Shown one piece after another: positions 48,125 to 58,216 of a stretch of 64,000 nucleotides of DNA. The stretch's first letter is position 1; every line of letters begins with the position of its first letter. The DNA comes from Pleionea sediminis (GTDB lineage: Bacteria; Pseudomonadota; Gammaproteobacteria; Enterobacterales; Kangiellaceae), in the NCBI RefSeq assembly GCF_007570825.1, contig NZ_SUNB01000008.1:122757-186756 (forward strand), read 5' to 3'. Position numbers and translations under genes: made by a program. The notes beneath the pieces were generated by a model that saw nothing but the letters and a program-made list of their open reading frames with translations, did not search any database and was not told the origin of the DNA.

Positions 48125-48157
48125 GGCTTTAAACTTATCAGGTATAAGTCTAAAGCC
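48125..48157 (-). terminator. rho-independent terminator of the Na+:alanine symporter gene
   Basis: GGCTTTAAACTTAT and ATAAGTCTAAAGCC pair over 14 bp with one mismatch. Reading on the minus strand, the stem is followed by TTTTTTTATA. It lies 57 bp past the symporter stop. Confidence 0.85.
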
Positions 48158-48213
48158 CTTCGTTTTGCTTGTAAACTGGTCTAATCAGTTTATGTTTTAA
48201 AGTTGTTTAAATT

Positions 48214-49878
48214 CTAGTCAGCTTTTTCTCTCTCAAAGTCTTCCCAGTACTGTTTGACAGTGTCTTTCATATCTCGGTGCAACATAATCATGCCAAACAA
48301 GTTCGGCAAGGTCATTAATGCAACGGTTACATAAGCGACGTTCCAGATAATTGTTGTATCAACCATTGAAGCAGCCAAGAAACAACCAACGTACACTAAA
48401 CGATACGGCAATACGCCTTTTTCACCGACCAGATAAATTACAGCACGGTCACCATAGTACGACCAGGCGATTGCAGTACTGAACGCAAACAGCAACAGAC
48501 CAATAGCAACGATATACTCACCATAATCGCCCATAGCGCTACTAAACGCGGCTATGGTTAAAGGCACAGAATGCAACAACGACTTACCAATAATCGAAAC
48601 ATCTTCTGCTAATTGTGGCTTTCCATCACTAACGATGACTTCACCGGTAAAAGGCTTATCTTCTTTCATAAAGCGATAGTCTTCGGCAACCGATTTAGCA
48701 TTAATTAAAGTAAAGTCAGAAGTAACAGGCTTACCTTCTTTAACGATAATTTTGCCATCGTATGCTTTGACTTCAGAATCCAGCTGATTCACATAACTAT
48801 ACAGTTTATCGATGTCTTCTTGTTTGGTGTCGGTGTATTGTCCGGCAATAAAAGTCATGTCGGAAGTCGCAAACGTATTTTCCATTTTTTGATTCCACAC
48901 GCCTGACGATAAAATTGCCAATCCGGTAATCGTACAAATAATAATTGTATCAATGAATGGTTCGAGCAAGCTTACCATACCCTCAGAAGCAGGCTCTTTT
49001 CCTCGTGCGCTAGCGTGCGCAATTGCCGCTGAACCTTGTCCTGCTTCATTCGAAAATAATCCCCGCGCAACACCGAATTTAAAAGCAAACGCGAAGCTCG
49101 CTCCTAAGAACCCACCAACAGCTGCAGAACCACTAAAAATATCAGCAAAAATAGACACAAATGAAGGAACAATATTTTCGTAATTACTGAATATGACGAT
49201 GAGAGCACCAATGACATAAATAATCGCCATGGTTGGAACGATGGCTTCGGCTACGTGTGCAATCCGTTTAATACCACCAACAATAACTAATGCCAAAAAT
49301 ACTGATAAAACAACGCCAGTGACCCAAACGTCGATATGAAACGTCGTTTCCATAGCAGCAGCAATGCTATTAATTTGTGGCATGTTGCCGCTACCGATAG
49401 AACTCACAATGGTTGCGATGGCAAAAATAATCGCCAACCACTTCATGTTCAGCTTTCGCTCCATATAATACATGGGCCCACCTGCCATGGTGCCATCTTC
49501 GGTTTTTACCCTGTATTTATGCGATAACGTTACCTCAACAAACTTGGTGGTCATCCCCATGAATGCGGTCAACCACATCCAAAACAATGCAGCAGGCCCA
49601 CCGAGAAAGAGCGCTAAAGCAACACCACCTATATTACCGGTTCCTACGGTACCGGAAAGAGCCGTCGTTAATGCTTGAAAGTGAGAAGTATCACCTGGCG
49701 CGTCTTCCTTCGCGTATTTGCCACGAACAATTCGAGTCGCCTGGCGAAAGTAACGTATTTGAGGGAATTTTAAATAAATCGTAAAGAATAATCCGGTCCC
49801 GAGAAGTGCATAAGGAAAATACCATGCTGATCCCAGAAATCCATCGAGCGTTTTGAGTATCTCGTTAAACGTTTCCAA
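48214..49878 (-). CDS. Na+:alanine/glycine symporter (AgcS/DagA family)
   Basis: 554 residues, with about ten membrane segments. The family core [40 protein letters not shown] and [16 protein letters not shown] is intact. It is unusual for a ~95-residue soluble insertion (about 340-435) with two similar repeats, YD(G)[16 protein letters not shown] and [18 protein letters not shown], between membrane segments; family members are usually ~450-480 residues. It imports alanine or glycine with Na+. Confidence 0.9.
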   Translation of the reverse strand: METFNEILKTLDGFLGSAWYFPYALLGTGLFFTIYLKFPQIRYFRQATRIVRGKYAKEDAPGDTSHFQALTTALSGTVGTGNIGGVALALFLGGPAALFWMWLTAFMGMTTKFVEVTLSHKYRVKTEDGTMAGGPMYYMERKLNMKWLAIIFAIATIVSSIGSGNMPQINSIAAAMETTFHIDVWVTGVVLSVFLALVIVGGIKRIAHVAEAIVPTMAIIYVIGALIVIFSNYENIVPSFVSIFADIFSGSAAVGGFLGASFAFAFKFGVARGLFSNEAGQGSAAIAHASARGKEPASEGMVSLLEPFIDTIIICTITGLAILSSGVWNQKMENTFATSDMTFIAGQYTDTKQEDIDKLYSYVNQLDSEVKAYDGKIIVKEGKPVTSDFTLINAKSVAEDYRFMKEDKPFTGEVIVSDGKPQLAEDVSIIGKSLLHSVPLTIAAFSSAMGDYGEYIVAIGLLLFAFSTAIAWSYYGDRAVIYLVGEKGVLPYRLVYVGCFLAASMVDTTIIWNVAYVTVALMTLPNLFGMIMLHRDMKDTVKQYWEDFEREKAD

Positions 49879-50105
49879 ACCCGTGTCTCCAACTTCGTCT
49901 TATTTTGTTTGAATAATTTTTAGACTAACCGCAGTGCATACCGCGTTTTCTTTTGATATTTTTGGAAGCTAAGATACCACAGGCAAAACAACACCACCAG
50001 AATAAAGGCGGTAGACAACTCGCTCTAAAGCGAGCAACTCAGAAAAAGGACGACCCATTTGATAGGTGTTGGATCAAAACTGAGCACCGTCAATAGAACT
50101 GACGT

Positions 50106-50441
50106 TCACCGATAGCGCATGCGCGTTCCACGACTGATGGACAACTCAATTTCCTCTGGCGCTAACTCCATTGGAAAATAGCAGCCCGACACTTGGGAGC
50201 TAGCAAGACTGGCGCCTCTTAAATTACTTTGAGTAAAGTCGATACCTCTCAAGTCAGCGCCTCTAAAGTAAGCACCACTAAAAGAAATACCTGAAGCATC
50301 TAATCCACGAAGATCCAAACCACGAAAATCGCAATTTGAAAAATCTAAAGTATCAAGTGACTTTCTCTGTTTATTGAAGTCGTCGACTTGCTCGTTTCTT
50401 AACAATTGATACAAAGGATCATCAATTATTTTTACGGCCAT
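50106..50441 (-). CDS. pentapeptide-repeat protein
   Basis: 111 residues. Residues ~30-90 contain about ten pentapeptide units of the A(D/N)LXX type (DFSNC DFRGL DLRGL DASGI SFSGA YFRGA DLRGI DFTQS NLRGA), expected to form a short right-handed beta-helix. A short helical N-terminal segment precedes it. No signal peptide. Function unknown; members include gyrase-protecting Qnr proteins, but this one is far too short for Qnr. Confidence 0.85.
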   Translation of the reverse strand: MAVKIIDDPLYQLLRNEQVDDFNKQRKSLDTLDFSNCDFRGLDLRGLDASGISFSGAYFRGADLRGIDFTQSNLRGASLASSQVSGCYFPMELAPEEIELSISRGTRMRYR

Positions 50442-50500
50442 GTTGGAAACCTCTTGAAACTATCATTTTTAGAAGTATAGACATAACTTTAAAAACATCA

Positions 50501-51802
50501 CTAACCCACCAGTGCGAGCAAAACACCGGCAGCTACTGCAGAACCAATAACGCCAGCAACATTCGGACCCATCGCATGCATCAATAAAAAGTTATGATGA
50601 TTGGCTTGCAATCCAACTTTGTTTACGACACGAGCCGCCATAGGTACAGCCGAAACACCCGCCGCGCCGATTAATGGATTAATAGGATGTTTACTTATTT
50701 TCCCAAGTAACTTTGCCATCAATACACCGCAAGCCGTGCCGATAGAAAATGCAACAGCCCCTAATGCAAGAATACCCAAGGTCTCTAGTGCCAAAAATTT
50801 ATCGGCCGATAATTTTGAGCCAACACTTAATCCTAAAAATATCGTGACTATATTAATCAATGCATTTTGCGTCGTGTGACTTAAACGCTCCACAACACCA
50901 CATTCGCGCATTAAATTGCCAAAACAAAACATACCAATCAATGGCGCAGCCGATGGTAAAAACACAGCACATAAAATTAGCACCAATAAAGGAAAAACAA
51001 TTTTTTCTAAGCGACTCACGTGCCTTAATTGCTGCATTTCAATAGCGCGTTCTTGTTCGGTTGTAAACAACTTCATGATTGGTGGTTGTATAATTGGCAC
51101 TAGCGCCATGTAAGAATAGGCAGCAACCGCAATGGCCCCTAATAATTCCGGCGATAATCGAGACGCTAGAAATATGGCTGTTGGTCCATCGGCACCTCCA
51201 ATAATGGCGATTGCAGAGGCATCTTGTAAAGAAAACTCAAAACCCGGAACCCAATTCAGCGCGAGCGCGCCTATTAAAGTTGCAAAAATTCCAAACTGTG
51301 CCGCAGCTCCTAAAAATAATGTTCGAGGATTAGCAATTAAAGCACCGAAGTCTGTCATTGCCCCTACTCCCATAAAAATAATTAAGGGCGCAGCACCGCT
51401 GGCGACAGCAACCGTATAAAAATTGTAAAGCATGCCATTTTCAAACCCCATATCTCTGGCGATTTGAATCGCAGCAAGTTGCTGGGACTCTGTAGAATTA
51501 TGATAAGCCTTTGCAAGTATTTCGGTTGAAGACCAATCGGTCGCCAACGCATTCGCGATGAGTTTTAGCACCTCAGGGTTTGCTGTTCGTATCGCATTTT
51601 CAACCGCATCAAGAGATAATCCGGCGTTTGGAATATTCGCCAATAAACCACCAAAACCGATGGTTACCAATAAAAGTGGTTCGAAATTTTTTGCAATAGC
51701 CAAATACAACAGGCCGAAGCAAATAACCAGCATTATGGCTTGTCCCCAAGTAAAATTTGCAATTCCCGTGTCGCGCCAGAGTGTTAATAAACCATCCATC
51801 AT
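50501..51802 (-). CDS. oadB: OadB, beta subunit of Na+-pumping oxaloacetate decarboxylase
   Basis: 433 residues of mostly membrane segments. The conserved [33 protein letters not shown] and [19 protein letters not shown] (containing the key Asp) are intact, as is the C-terminal [18 protein letters not shown]. It decarboxylates carboxybiotin and pumps Na+ outward. It lies 20 bp after oadA. Confidence 0.96.
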   Translation of the reverse strand: MMDGLLTLWRDTGIANFTWGQAIMLVICFGLLYLAIAKNFEPLLLVTIGFGGLLANIPNAGLSLDAVENAIRTANPEVLKLIANALATDWSSTEILAKAYHNSTESQQLAAIQIARDMGFENGMLYNFYTVAVASGAAPLIIFMGVGAMTDFGALIANPRTLFLGAAAQFGIFATLIGALALNWVPGFEFSLQDASAIAIIGGADGPTAIFLASRLSPELLGAIAVAAYSYMALVPIIQPPIMKLFTTEQERAIEMQQLRHVSRLEKIVFPLLVLILCAVFLPSAAPLIGMFCFGNLMRECGVVERLSHTTQNALINIVTIFLGLSVGSKLSADKFLALETLGILALGAVAFSIGTACGVLMAKLLGKISKHPINPLIGAAGVSAVPMAARVVNKVGLQANHHNFLLMHAMGPNVAGVIGSAVAAGVLLALVG

Positions 51803-51822
51803 TAGTTCTCTTTTATTATTTT

Positions 51823-53616
51823 TTAAAGCGCGATTAATGCGTCACCTACTTTAACTGCATCACCTTCCGAAACAAAAATATCACTAACAACGCCTGAGTT
51901 TTGGGCTTTGACTTCCGTTTCCATTTTCATCGCTTCAAGTACAATGACCGTTTGACCCGCTTCCACAGAATCACCTTCCTGGACATTAACTTTAAAAATA
52001 TTTCCCGCTAATGGCGCATTAACAAGATCGCCCGAAGAAGAAGCGGCAGAGGCATTCGAAGAAGCACTTGCGGATTGTTTGGGTAACGAACTGATATCCG
52101 AAATCTCACCTCCAGGAGCAACAACGACAGAATAATTTTTGCCATTGACCGATACTTGGTATGACTCTGGTTGACCACTTTGTGCCGCTACAGAAGATGT
52201 TGAACTCGATGGAGTTGGTTTAGCCTCGGGCTTTGGCTCGAATGCTTCAGGATTATTTCGATTTTTTAAAAACTTTAAGCCAATTTGTGGAAACAAAGCA
52301 TAAATCAAAACACTATCAACTAATTCACCTTCTAACTCAAAGTTCTCTTTGTTAGCAACCTCAACTAATTCATCACTCAACTTTTCCATTTCCGGTTCAA
52401 GTAAGTCAGCAGGACGACAACTAATTTTTTCATTTCCTTCTAACACTCTTGATTGAAGCATTGAATTTACCGGAGCAGGTGTTGCTCCGTACTCCCCTTT
52501 TAATACCGCCGCCGTTTCTTTGCTAATACTTTTGTAGCGCTCACCAGTCAGTACATTTAGTACCGCTTGAGTTCCAACGATTTGTGATGTCGGAGTTACT
52601 AATGGAATAAATCCTAAATCTTCTCGCACTTTTGGAATTTCATTAAGAACATCATCAAATTTATCGTCTGCACCCTGCTCTTTTAATTGACTTTCCATAT
52701 TCGTTAACATGCCACCAGGAACTTGAGAAGTTAAAATACGTGCATCGACACCTTTTAAACTTCCTTCCCACTGACTGTATTTTTTTCTTACGGTGCGAAA
52801 ATACGCAGCGATCTCTTCGAGTTGCGACAAGTCGAGTCCTGTATCACGTTCCGTTCCTTCAAAAATGGATACGACGGATTCTGTGGGCGAATGACCGTAC
52901 GTCATACTCATAGAAGAAATACTGGTATCAACCATATCAATACCCGCTTCAACGGCTTTAACAATCGATGCGGTGCTCAATCCAGTCGTTGCATGAGCAT
53001 GTAATGCAATGGGAATATCAAGCGAGCTCTTTAACTTTGACACTAATTCTTCTGCAACATAAGGTTTTAAAAGTCCGGCCATGTCTTTTATACAAATGGA
53101 ATGAGCTCCCATGTCTTCCAATTCTTTGGCCATGTCAATCCACATATCAATCGTGTGTACTGGACTTACCGTGTAAGACAGTGTGCCTTGAGCGTGACGC
53201 TCACATTCAACGACTGCTTTAATTGCTGTTTTCAAATTTCTCGGATCATTCATCGCATCAAAAATACGAAAAACATCCATCCCATTTTTGACAGCGCGTT
53301 CGACGAAAGTATTGACAACATCGTCAGCATAATGACGGTACCCAAGAATGTTCTGCGCTCGAAATAACATTTGCATGGGTGTGTTTGGCATGGCTTGCTT
53401 CAAGCGACGTAATCTTTCCCAAGGATCTTCGCCGAGAAATCGAATACAGGCATCGAATGTAGCACCACCCCAGGTTTCCGCCGACCAATAACCTACTTTA
53501 TCCAATTTCTCAGCAATAGGTAACATATCATCAATGCGCATTCGCGTGGCGAAAAGAGATTGATGCGCATCTCTCAATACAACATCAGTGATTTTTAAAG
53601 CCTGTTTCTGTCCCAT
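51823..53616 (-). CDS. oadA: OadA, alpha subunit of oxaloacetate decarboxylase
   Basis: 597 residues. The N-terminal carboxyltransferase domain ([23 protein letters not shown]) transfers CO2 from oxaloacetate to biotin. A Pro/Ala/Ser linker leads to the biotin carrier domain with VLEAMKME; the biotinylated Lys is residue 564. The ATG has GGGAG 6 bp upstream. It is the middle gene of oadG-oadA-oadB. Confidence 0.96.
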   Translation of the reverse strand: MGQKQALKITDVVLRDAHQSLFATRMRIDDMLPIAEKLDKVGYWSAETWGGATFDACIRFLGEDPWERLRRLKQAMPNTPMQMLFRAQNILGYRHYADDVVNTFVERAVKNGMDVFRIFDAMNDPRNLKTAIKAVVECERHAQGTLSYTVSPVHTIDMWIDMAKELEDMGAHSICIKDMAGLLKPYVAEELVSKLKSSLDIPIALHAHATTGLSTASIVKAVEAGIDMVDTSISSMSMTYGHSPTESVVSIFEGTERDTGLDLSQLEEIAAYFRTVRKKYSQWEGSLKGVDARILTSQVPGGMLTNMESQLKEQGADDKFDDVLNEIPKVREDLGFIPLVTPTSQIVGTQAVLNVLTGERYKSISKETAAVLKGEYGATPAPVNSMLQSRVLEGNEKISCRPADLLEPEMEKLSDELVEVANKENFELEGELVDSVLIYALFPQIGLKFLKNRNNPEAFEPKPEAKPTPSSSTSSVAAQSGQPESYQVSVNGKNYSVVVAPGGEISDISSLPKQSASASSNASAASSSGDLVNAPLAGNIFKVNVQEGDSVEAGQTVIVLEAMKMETEVKAQNSGVVSDIFVSEGDAVKVGDALIAL

Positions 53617-53713
53617 GAGTGCTCCCTTGTTACGCTGAGTCTTGCTTTTATGGGTAAGTTATTTCGTTAAAACTGGGGTAAAATAGTGTGTCTCGTCGAA
53701 TTACGAACAGCAA

Positions 53714-53947
53714 TTATTGCTTTTTGTTGCGGTATCGATGAACCGCCGTAGAAATAACCGCTACGATTTCATCTTGATTTGATTCTCGATTATTTTTTGA
53801 GGTCTCATTAGCAACTAAGTTTTCTGGCCAAAAACGATTTATTATTTTCGATGACAACATGATGAAAAAAACGAGAACCGATAAAAAAGAAAAAACCGTT
53901 CCCATACCGATTACCATGAGTGAAAGACCTTCAACTAAGTTGGTCAT
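53714..53947 (-). CDS. oadG: OadG, gamma subunit of oxaloacetate decarboxylase
   Basis: 77 residues from the ATG at 53945-53947. A longer open frame exists, but its first 48 residues look non-coding. One N-terminal membrane segment (LVEGLSLMVIGMGTVFSFLSVLVFF) is followed by a hydrophilic tail; the C-terminal VISTAVHRYRNKK matches the HRYR end of OadG. It assembles the alpha-beta complex. It is first in the operon, ~97 bp before oadA. Confidence 0.88.
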   Translation of the reverse strand: MTNLVEGLSLMVIGMGTVFSFLSVLVFFIMLSSKIINRFWPENLVANETSKNNRESNQDEIVAVISTAVHRYRNKKQ

Positions 53948-54175
53948 ATTGCGTTCATTCCTATACGGTTCAACGATCATCGCCAAAAGTATATAAAAAG
54001 GATCGTGCTTTCGACGTCTGAGTATTAATGGCACAGCCCTATCTATGCTGCATTGCAGTAAATCAAGAATACTATTAAATGTCAAATACAACGTTGGAAC
54101 AAAGAATAGCGCAAAAAGAATATTTAACCAAAAGTGTTATTAGCTATTGAGAAGACTCAAGATGCGTAACACCAG

Positions 54176-55234
54176 TTAATGAAAAGGAAGTATTAATTGC
54201 TCAAAAGATTGCTCCGCTTTTTCATCCAGCCGAACACCAATTCCCAATAAACGAACAGGCAGCTTTTTTCTTAAATAGGCTTCATTAATTAATTGTTCAT
54301 AGACTTCTTCAAGAATAAATTCTGCTCTTCTTTCAACGGTAGTGGTTGAAAAGTCATTAAACTTAACTTTTACAAAAATCGACTTGAATCCTGTGGCTGA
54401 TTTATTATTCACGCGCTTTTCCAAAGACTCGATCAATTGCGGTAATTTTTCGGTCAATGACTCAACGCTGTAGCAATCATTACTAAAGGTTTTCTCGACA
54501 CTAATTGATTTTCGCGTACGGGAAGTTGATACATCTCGATCATCTATACCACGAGAAAAACGATATAACCGATCCCCAAATTTGCCAAACTTGTCGATCA
54601 AAAATGCTTGAGAGAATTCTTGCAGTTCACCACATGTACGAATGTTTAGATTGTGTAACTTCTTAGCAGTGACTTTTCCAACGCCGTGAATTTTTGATAC
54701 CGGAAGATGAAAAACAAATGTATCAATATCATCTGGTGCAATGACTTTTAGACCGTCCGGCTTATTCCAGTCGCTGGCGATTTTAGCCAGAAATTTATTC
54801 GGTGCAACACCCGCAGATGCCGTCAGGCCTGTTTCTTTTTTGATATCCTGTTTGATGGCACCAGCAATTAAAGTACCACTGCCATGACATTGAATCGCAC
54901 TAGAAACATCAAGATAGGCTTCATCCAATGATAAAGGCTCTATCAGTTCGGTGTATCTTTGAAATATTTGATGGATTTTTTTTGACTCATCTCGGTATTT
55001 GTTTAAGTTGGGCGGGACAATCACCAAATCAGGACAACGAGATTTTGCAATGGTTGATGACAAGGCTGAATGCACGCCAAATTCTCGAGCGATATAATTA
55101 CAGGTCGCAATTACACCTCGGCGTTCAGCTTGTCCGCCAACCGCCAACGGCACATTCCGCAATGAAGGATTATCCCGCATCTCAACAGCTGCATAAAAAC
55201 AATCCATATCAATGTGAATTATTTTTTTTGTCAT
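54176..55234 (-). CDS. dinB: DinB, DNA polymerase IV
   Basis: 352 residues, Y-family translesion polymerase. IHIDMDCFYAAVEMRDNP and SLDEAYLDVS provide the catalytic carboxylates. A helix-hairpin-helix (HGVGKVTAKKLHNLNI) and little-finger domain follow. The C-terminus ends QLILPF, a usable beta-clamp binding motif. It starts 9 bp after the sensor kinase, so it may be read with the two-component operon as well as from an SOS promoter; no LexA box was identified. Confidence 0.95.
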   Translation of the reverse strand: MTKKIIHIDMDCFYAAVEMRDNPSLRNVPLAVGGQAERRGVIATCNYIAREFGVHSALSSTIAKSRCPDLVIVPPNLNKYRDESKKIHQIFQRYTELIEPLSLDEAYLDVSSAIQCHGSGTLIAGAIKQDIKKETGLTASAGVAPNKFLAKIASDWNKPDGLKVIAPDDIDTFVFHLPVSKIHGVGKVTAKKLHNLNIRTCGELQEFSQAFLIDKFGKFGDRLYRFSRGIDDRDVSTSRTRKSISVEKTFSNDCYSVESLTEKLPQLIESLEKRVNNKSATGFKSIFVKVKFNDFSTTTVERRAEFILEEVYEQLINEAYLRKKLPVRLLGIGVRLDEKAEQSFEQLILPFH

Positions 55235-55243
55235 TGCGACTAA

Positions 55244-56602
55244 CTATACACGTCGAAAATCAAATAAAAGCTGAAATTCTGCACCCTGAATATTGCTCTC
55301 TTTAATGCTGATCTTACCACCGTATTGATGCACTAATTCAGCAACGACGGATAATCCAATGCCTTGTCCTTCAGTTTGTTCGTCTAATCGACCACCACGA
55401 GTGATGACTTTCTCGCGCATATCTTCTGGAATACCTGGGCCATCATCGGCAATTCGAATATCGAGCACATAAGAGTTTTTCTTTGACGATTGAGACACAT
55501 CAACTAACACACGTTGACTGGTCCATTTACAGGCATTATCCAAAAGATTTCCCATCATCTCCATGAAGTCGCCTTCGTCTCCATAAAAGCGTACTGAGTC
55601 ATCACAATTTAAAGTCAATTCCAACTGCTTGTCTTGATAAACTTTGCTCAAGGCAGACAATATTTTTTCAATACCAATTTTTACGTTAACGGATGCAAGC
55701 ATATGACCTTGACTGCCAGCAACCGCTCGCGACAGTTGATATTGAATGATTTCATCCATCCGAGTCACTTGAGAGTGAATGGTATCACTTTGATCTTCAG
55801 TCGCATCAGAATTGACCGCGCCTTTAATAACAGCCAGAGGCGTTTTTAAGCTATGTGCTAAATTAGAAAACGTATTACGATACTTTTCTCTTTGTGTTCT
55901 CTCTGATTCAATCAGTAAATTTAAATTTTTTGTCAGTGGAATGAGTTCAGTTGGATAGTCTTTCGACAAAGCTTGTTGTTTACCGCTTTCAATATTCTTT
56001 AAGTCTTTGGCAACCAAACCAAGTGGCGCTAATCCCCAGCGTAAAGCTATAAACTGAACAATAAGCATAGCCACTAAGACAAATATCAATCCATACCAAA
56101 GTGCGTAACGAAAGTCATTTATGACGTCTTTTAAGAGATGCGCTTCATGTAATACGGTAAATTGATAATAACTTTCTGTTCCGTCATAGCTTTCCCAAAT
56201 AACGGCATATCTTAAACGATAAAATCGAATATTTTCGATGACGGCAAGATCAAAGAAAAATTCACCGGTTGTTAATTTTTCCGCTAGCTCTAACTCCAAA
56301 TCGACAGCACTAAATGAACGCCATACCTCTTCTTGATCATCGGAATACACAAATGCATAACTTCCGCTGTCTATTTGATTAAATGCGTCTTCACGTACCA
56401 CTTCAGGAATGTACAAAGAACCAGGCTCTTCCTCTTCAGCTGCTGTTAGTAACATAAAGAGTTGAGTTTTCATTCGTTGTTGCAGTTGCCCTGTTAAACT
56501 TTTATCAAAGGCTTTTTCCAAAAAGAATGCAACACCGCTCACCAAAACGATGAGCGAAAAGGAGAACACAATAATCAGACGATTACGTAAAGAATATTTC
56601 AT
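55244..56602 (-). CDS. PhoQ-type sensor histidine kinase
   Basis: 452 residues. TM1 (about 8-30), a ~125-residue periplasmic domain with an acidic stretch (TAAEEEEPGS), TM2 (about 165-185), HAMP-like region, HisKA with His250 in NLAHSLKTPLAVIKG, and HATPase with ENLLDNACKW-type N-box, DDGPGIPED and GIGLSVV. The H-box AHSLKTPLAV is that of PhoQ. The acidic patch would fit Mg2+/cation sensing as in PhoQ (inference). Encoded 5 bp after its response regulator. Confidence 0.85.
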   Translation of the reverse strand: MKYSLRNRLIIVFSFSLIVLVSGVAFFLEKAFDKSLTGQLQQRMKTQLFMLLTAAEEEEPGSLYIPEVVREDAFNQIDSGSYAFVYSDDQEEVWRSFSAVDLELELAEKLTTGEFFFDLAVIENIRFYRLRYAVIWESYDGTESYYQFTVLHEAHLLKDVINDFRYALWYGLIFVLVAMLIVQFIALRWGLAPLGLVAKDLKNIESGKQQALSKDYPTELIPLTKNLNLLIESERTQREKYRNTFSNLAHSLKTPLAVIKGAVNSDATEDQSDTIHSQVTRMDEIIQYQLSRAVAGSQGHMLASVNVKIGIEKILSALSKVYQDKQLELTLNCDDSVRFYGDEGDFMEMMGNLLDNACKWTSQRVLVDVSQSSKKNSYVLDIRIADDGPGIPEDMREKVITRGGRLDEQTEGQGIGLSVVAELVHQYGGKISIKESNIQGAEFQLLFDFRRV

Positions 56603-56607
56603 TAAGG

Positions 56608-57282
56608 CTATAGATCAGGGTTGATGCGATAACCCCGTCCACGCAAAGTTTCAATAGGTTTTAAATTACCTTCAGGATCTATTTTTTTCCGTAATCGACG
56701 AACAAAGACCTCCAGCACATTACTATCTTTGTCGTGATCTTGCTCGTAGATATGCTCAGTTAGTTCTGTTTTAGAAATGACTTTTTCTGGATGCATCATC
56801 AAATACTCGAGAACCTTATACTCATATGCAGTTAAATCGAGCTCCCGTCCATCCACTAAAATTTGTTTACTGCTCGAATTAAGCTCGATAGGTCCTTTGC
56901 GGATGACTGGCGATGAGAATCCCGATGAACGGCGTAATAATGCATTAGCACGAGCCATGAGTTCTTCCACTTGAAAAGGTTTAACTAAATAATCATCTGC
57001 GCCTCGAGATAACCCTTCAACTTTTTCTTGCCAACGAGAACGTGCCGTTAAAATTAAAATGGGAAAATCTTTCCCTAACTCACGAATTTTACTGATCAGA
57101 TCCAAGCCATTAATTTTGGGTAAGCCCAAATCGATAATCGCCAAATCAATAGGATACTCCTCGGCATAATATAAGCCATCGGCTCCATCAAACGCTTGGT
57201 CAACTGCATAACCTTCTTTATTTAATGCGGCTTTCAACTGATCCTGGAGCGCCTGCTCATCTTCTACAACAAGAACTTTCAT
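56608..57282 (-). CDS. PhoP/OmpR-family response regulator
   Basis: 224 residues. Receiver with acidic VVEDEQ and phosphoacceptor Asp51 in LAIIDLGLPKINGL, and signature Lys in DYLVKPF. The C-terminal winged-helix DNA-binding domain (YEYKVLEYLMMHPEKVISKTELTEHIYE, LRGRGYRI) is complete. It forms a two-component pair with the downstream PhoQ-type kinase, and a PepSY protein lies 19 bp upstream in the same operon. Confidence 0.92.
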   Translation of the reverse strand: MKVLVVEDEQALQDQLKAALNKEGYAVDQAFDGADGLYYAEEYPIDLAIIDLGLPKINGLDLISKIRELGKDFPILILTARSRWQEKVEGLSRGADDYLVKPFQVEELMARANALLRRSSGFSSPVIRKGPIELNSSSKQILVDGRELDLTAYEYKVLEYLMMHPEKVISKTELTEHIYEQDHDKDSNVLEVFVRRLRKKIDPEGNLKPIETLRGRGYRINPDL

Positions 57283-57301
57283 TCAGAGATTCCCTCAAAT
57301 C

Positions 57302-57562
57302 CTAATTTACTTCCAATACTTTAGCTTTACAGCCATCCACTAAAATTGTCTTTACTCGACCATTATCCAACAATACTTTCACACGATAGACTGCAGGTCC
57401 ACGACTCTTTATGAGCTTTGCCGATAATGCTTTTCCTTTAATCGCTTTTTGGGCAACTGCGACAGCTTTACCTTTAGAGATTACCTTACATTGATCTTTA
57501 TCTGCCATTGCAGGCGCACTGACAAAGATTAAAAGTAAAGCAAACGTCTTAAGCAATTTCAT
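57302..57562 (-). CDS. exported PepSY-domain protein
   Basis: 86 residues. A signal peptide ends at PAMADKD. The mature ~65 residues are one PepSY domain (ISKGKAVAVAQKAIKGKALSAKLIK..YRVKVLLDNGRVKTILVDG). Single PepSY proteins are often encoded beside two-component systems and inhibit proteases or modulate sensors in the periplasm. It directly precedes the response regulator, so it may act on the PhoQ-type kinase (inference). Confidence 0.85.
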   Translation of the reverse strand: MKLLKTFALLLIFVSAPAMADKDQCKVISKGKAVAVAQKAIKGKALSAKLIKSRGPAVYRVKVLLDNGRVKTILVDGCKAKVLEVN

Positions 57563-57640
57563 TTTGTGCCTCTTGGATAACTAAAAGATTTGGGGAAAAC
57601 ACATTGATGTCGATTATCTTCCTACAGTACTGAAAACTTG

Positions 57641-58159
57641 TCAATTTGGCTCACCTGAAATGACCGGATTGACGCTCACTTCGAGCTCAATTTCTGGGCC
57701 GGGATCGTAAGGCATCTCAGTTTCAAAATTTTGCCCCATGTAACGATATACGACTCGATATCCGCTCTGACGTTCATACTCTTGCATTCGGTCCTCGAAT
57801 CGACAAACTCGCTTGCGTTTGAGACTTTTGTGAGACTCAGCCATAGCTTCGCCAATATTAGACCCGATAACCGCGCCAGCGGCTGCACCGACAACTTTTT
57901 CACCTCGATCATGACCAAGTTTACTACCAATGACGGCCCCAACGATGCCTCCCACTAATCGATTAGCAGAGTCATCTTGGGGCCTGGCTTTGCGTGTAAC
58001 TTCCCGACAAACCTTTACCGGTCGATATTCTTTAACCAGTTCAATAATCGGTTTAACCGACAGTACTGTTCCGTACTGCGTTTTTAACTCACTGGCCGTC
58101 GAACTCATTGAAATCAAAACCATACTGACACTAAGCCATTTGAAAAGAACGTATTTCAC
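57641..58159 (-). CDS. glycine-zipper 2TM outer-membrane-type protein
   Basis: 172 residues. Signal peptide ending near SSTASEL. Residues ~65-105 have the glycine-zipper NRLVGGIVGAVIGSKLGHD and VVGAAAGAVIGSNIGEA, as in the Rickettsia 17-kDa/SlyB family. A conserved CR(x)VTR before it and CRFEDRMQEYERQSGYRVVYRYMGQ after it are typical. There is no lipobox, unlike SlyB. Role: envelope stability (by family). It is divergent from the gene at 58217. Confidence 0.85.
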   Translation of the reverse strand: MKYVLFKWLSVSMVLISMSSTASELKTQYGTVLSVKPIIELVKEYRPVKVCREVTRKARPQDDSANRLVGGIVGAVIGSKLGHDRGEKVVGAAAGAVIGSNIGEAMAESHKSLKRKRVCRFEDRMQEYERQSGYRVVYRYMGQNFETEMPYDPGPEIELEVSVNPVISGEPN

Positions 58160-58216
58160 ATTGCTACCTCAGTACTTCATAATGAACTGGTGTCCATTTT
58201 AGTAATGATTAACTGA

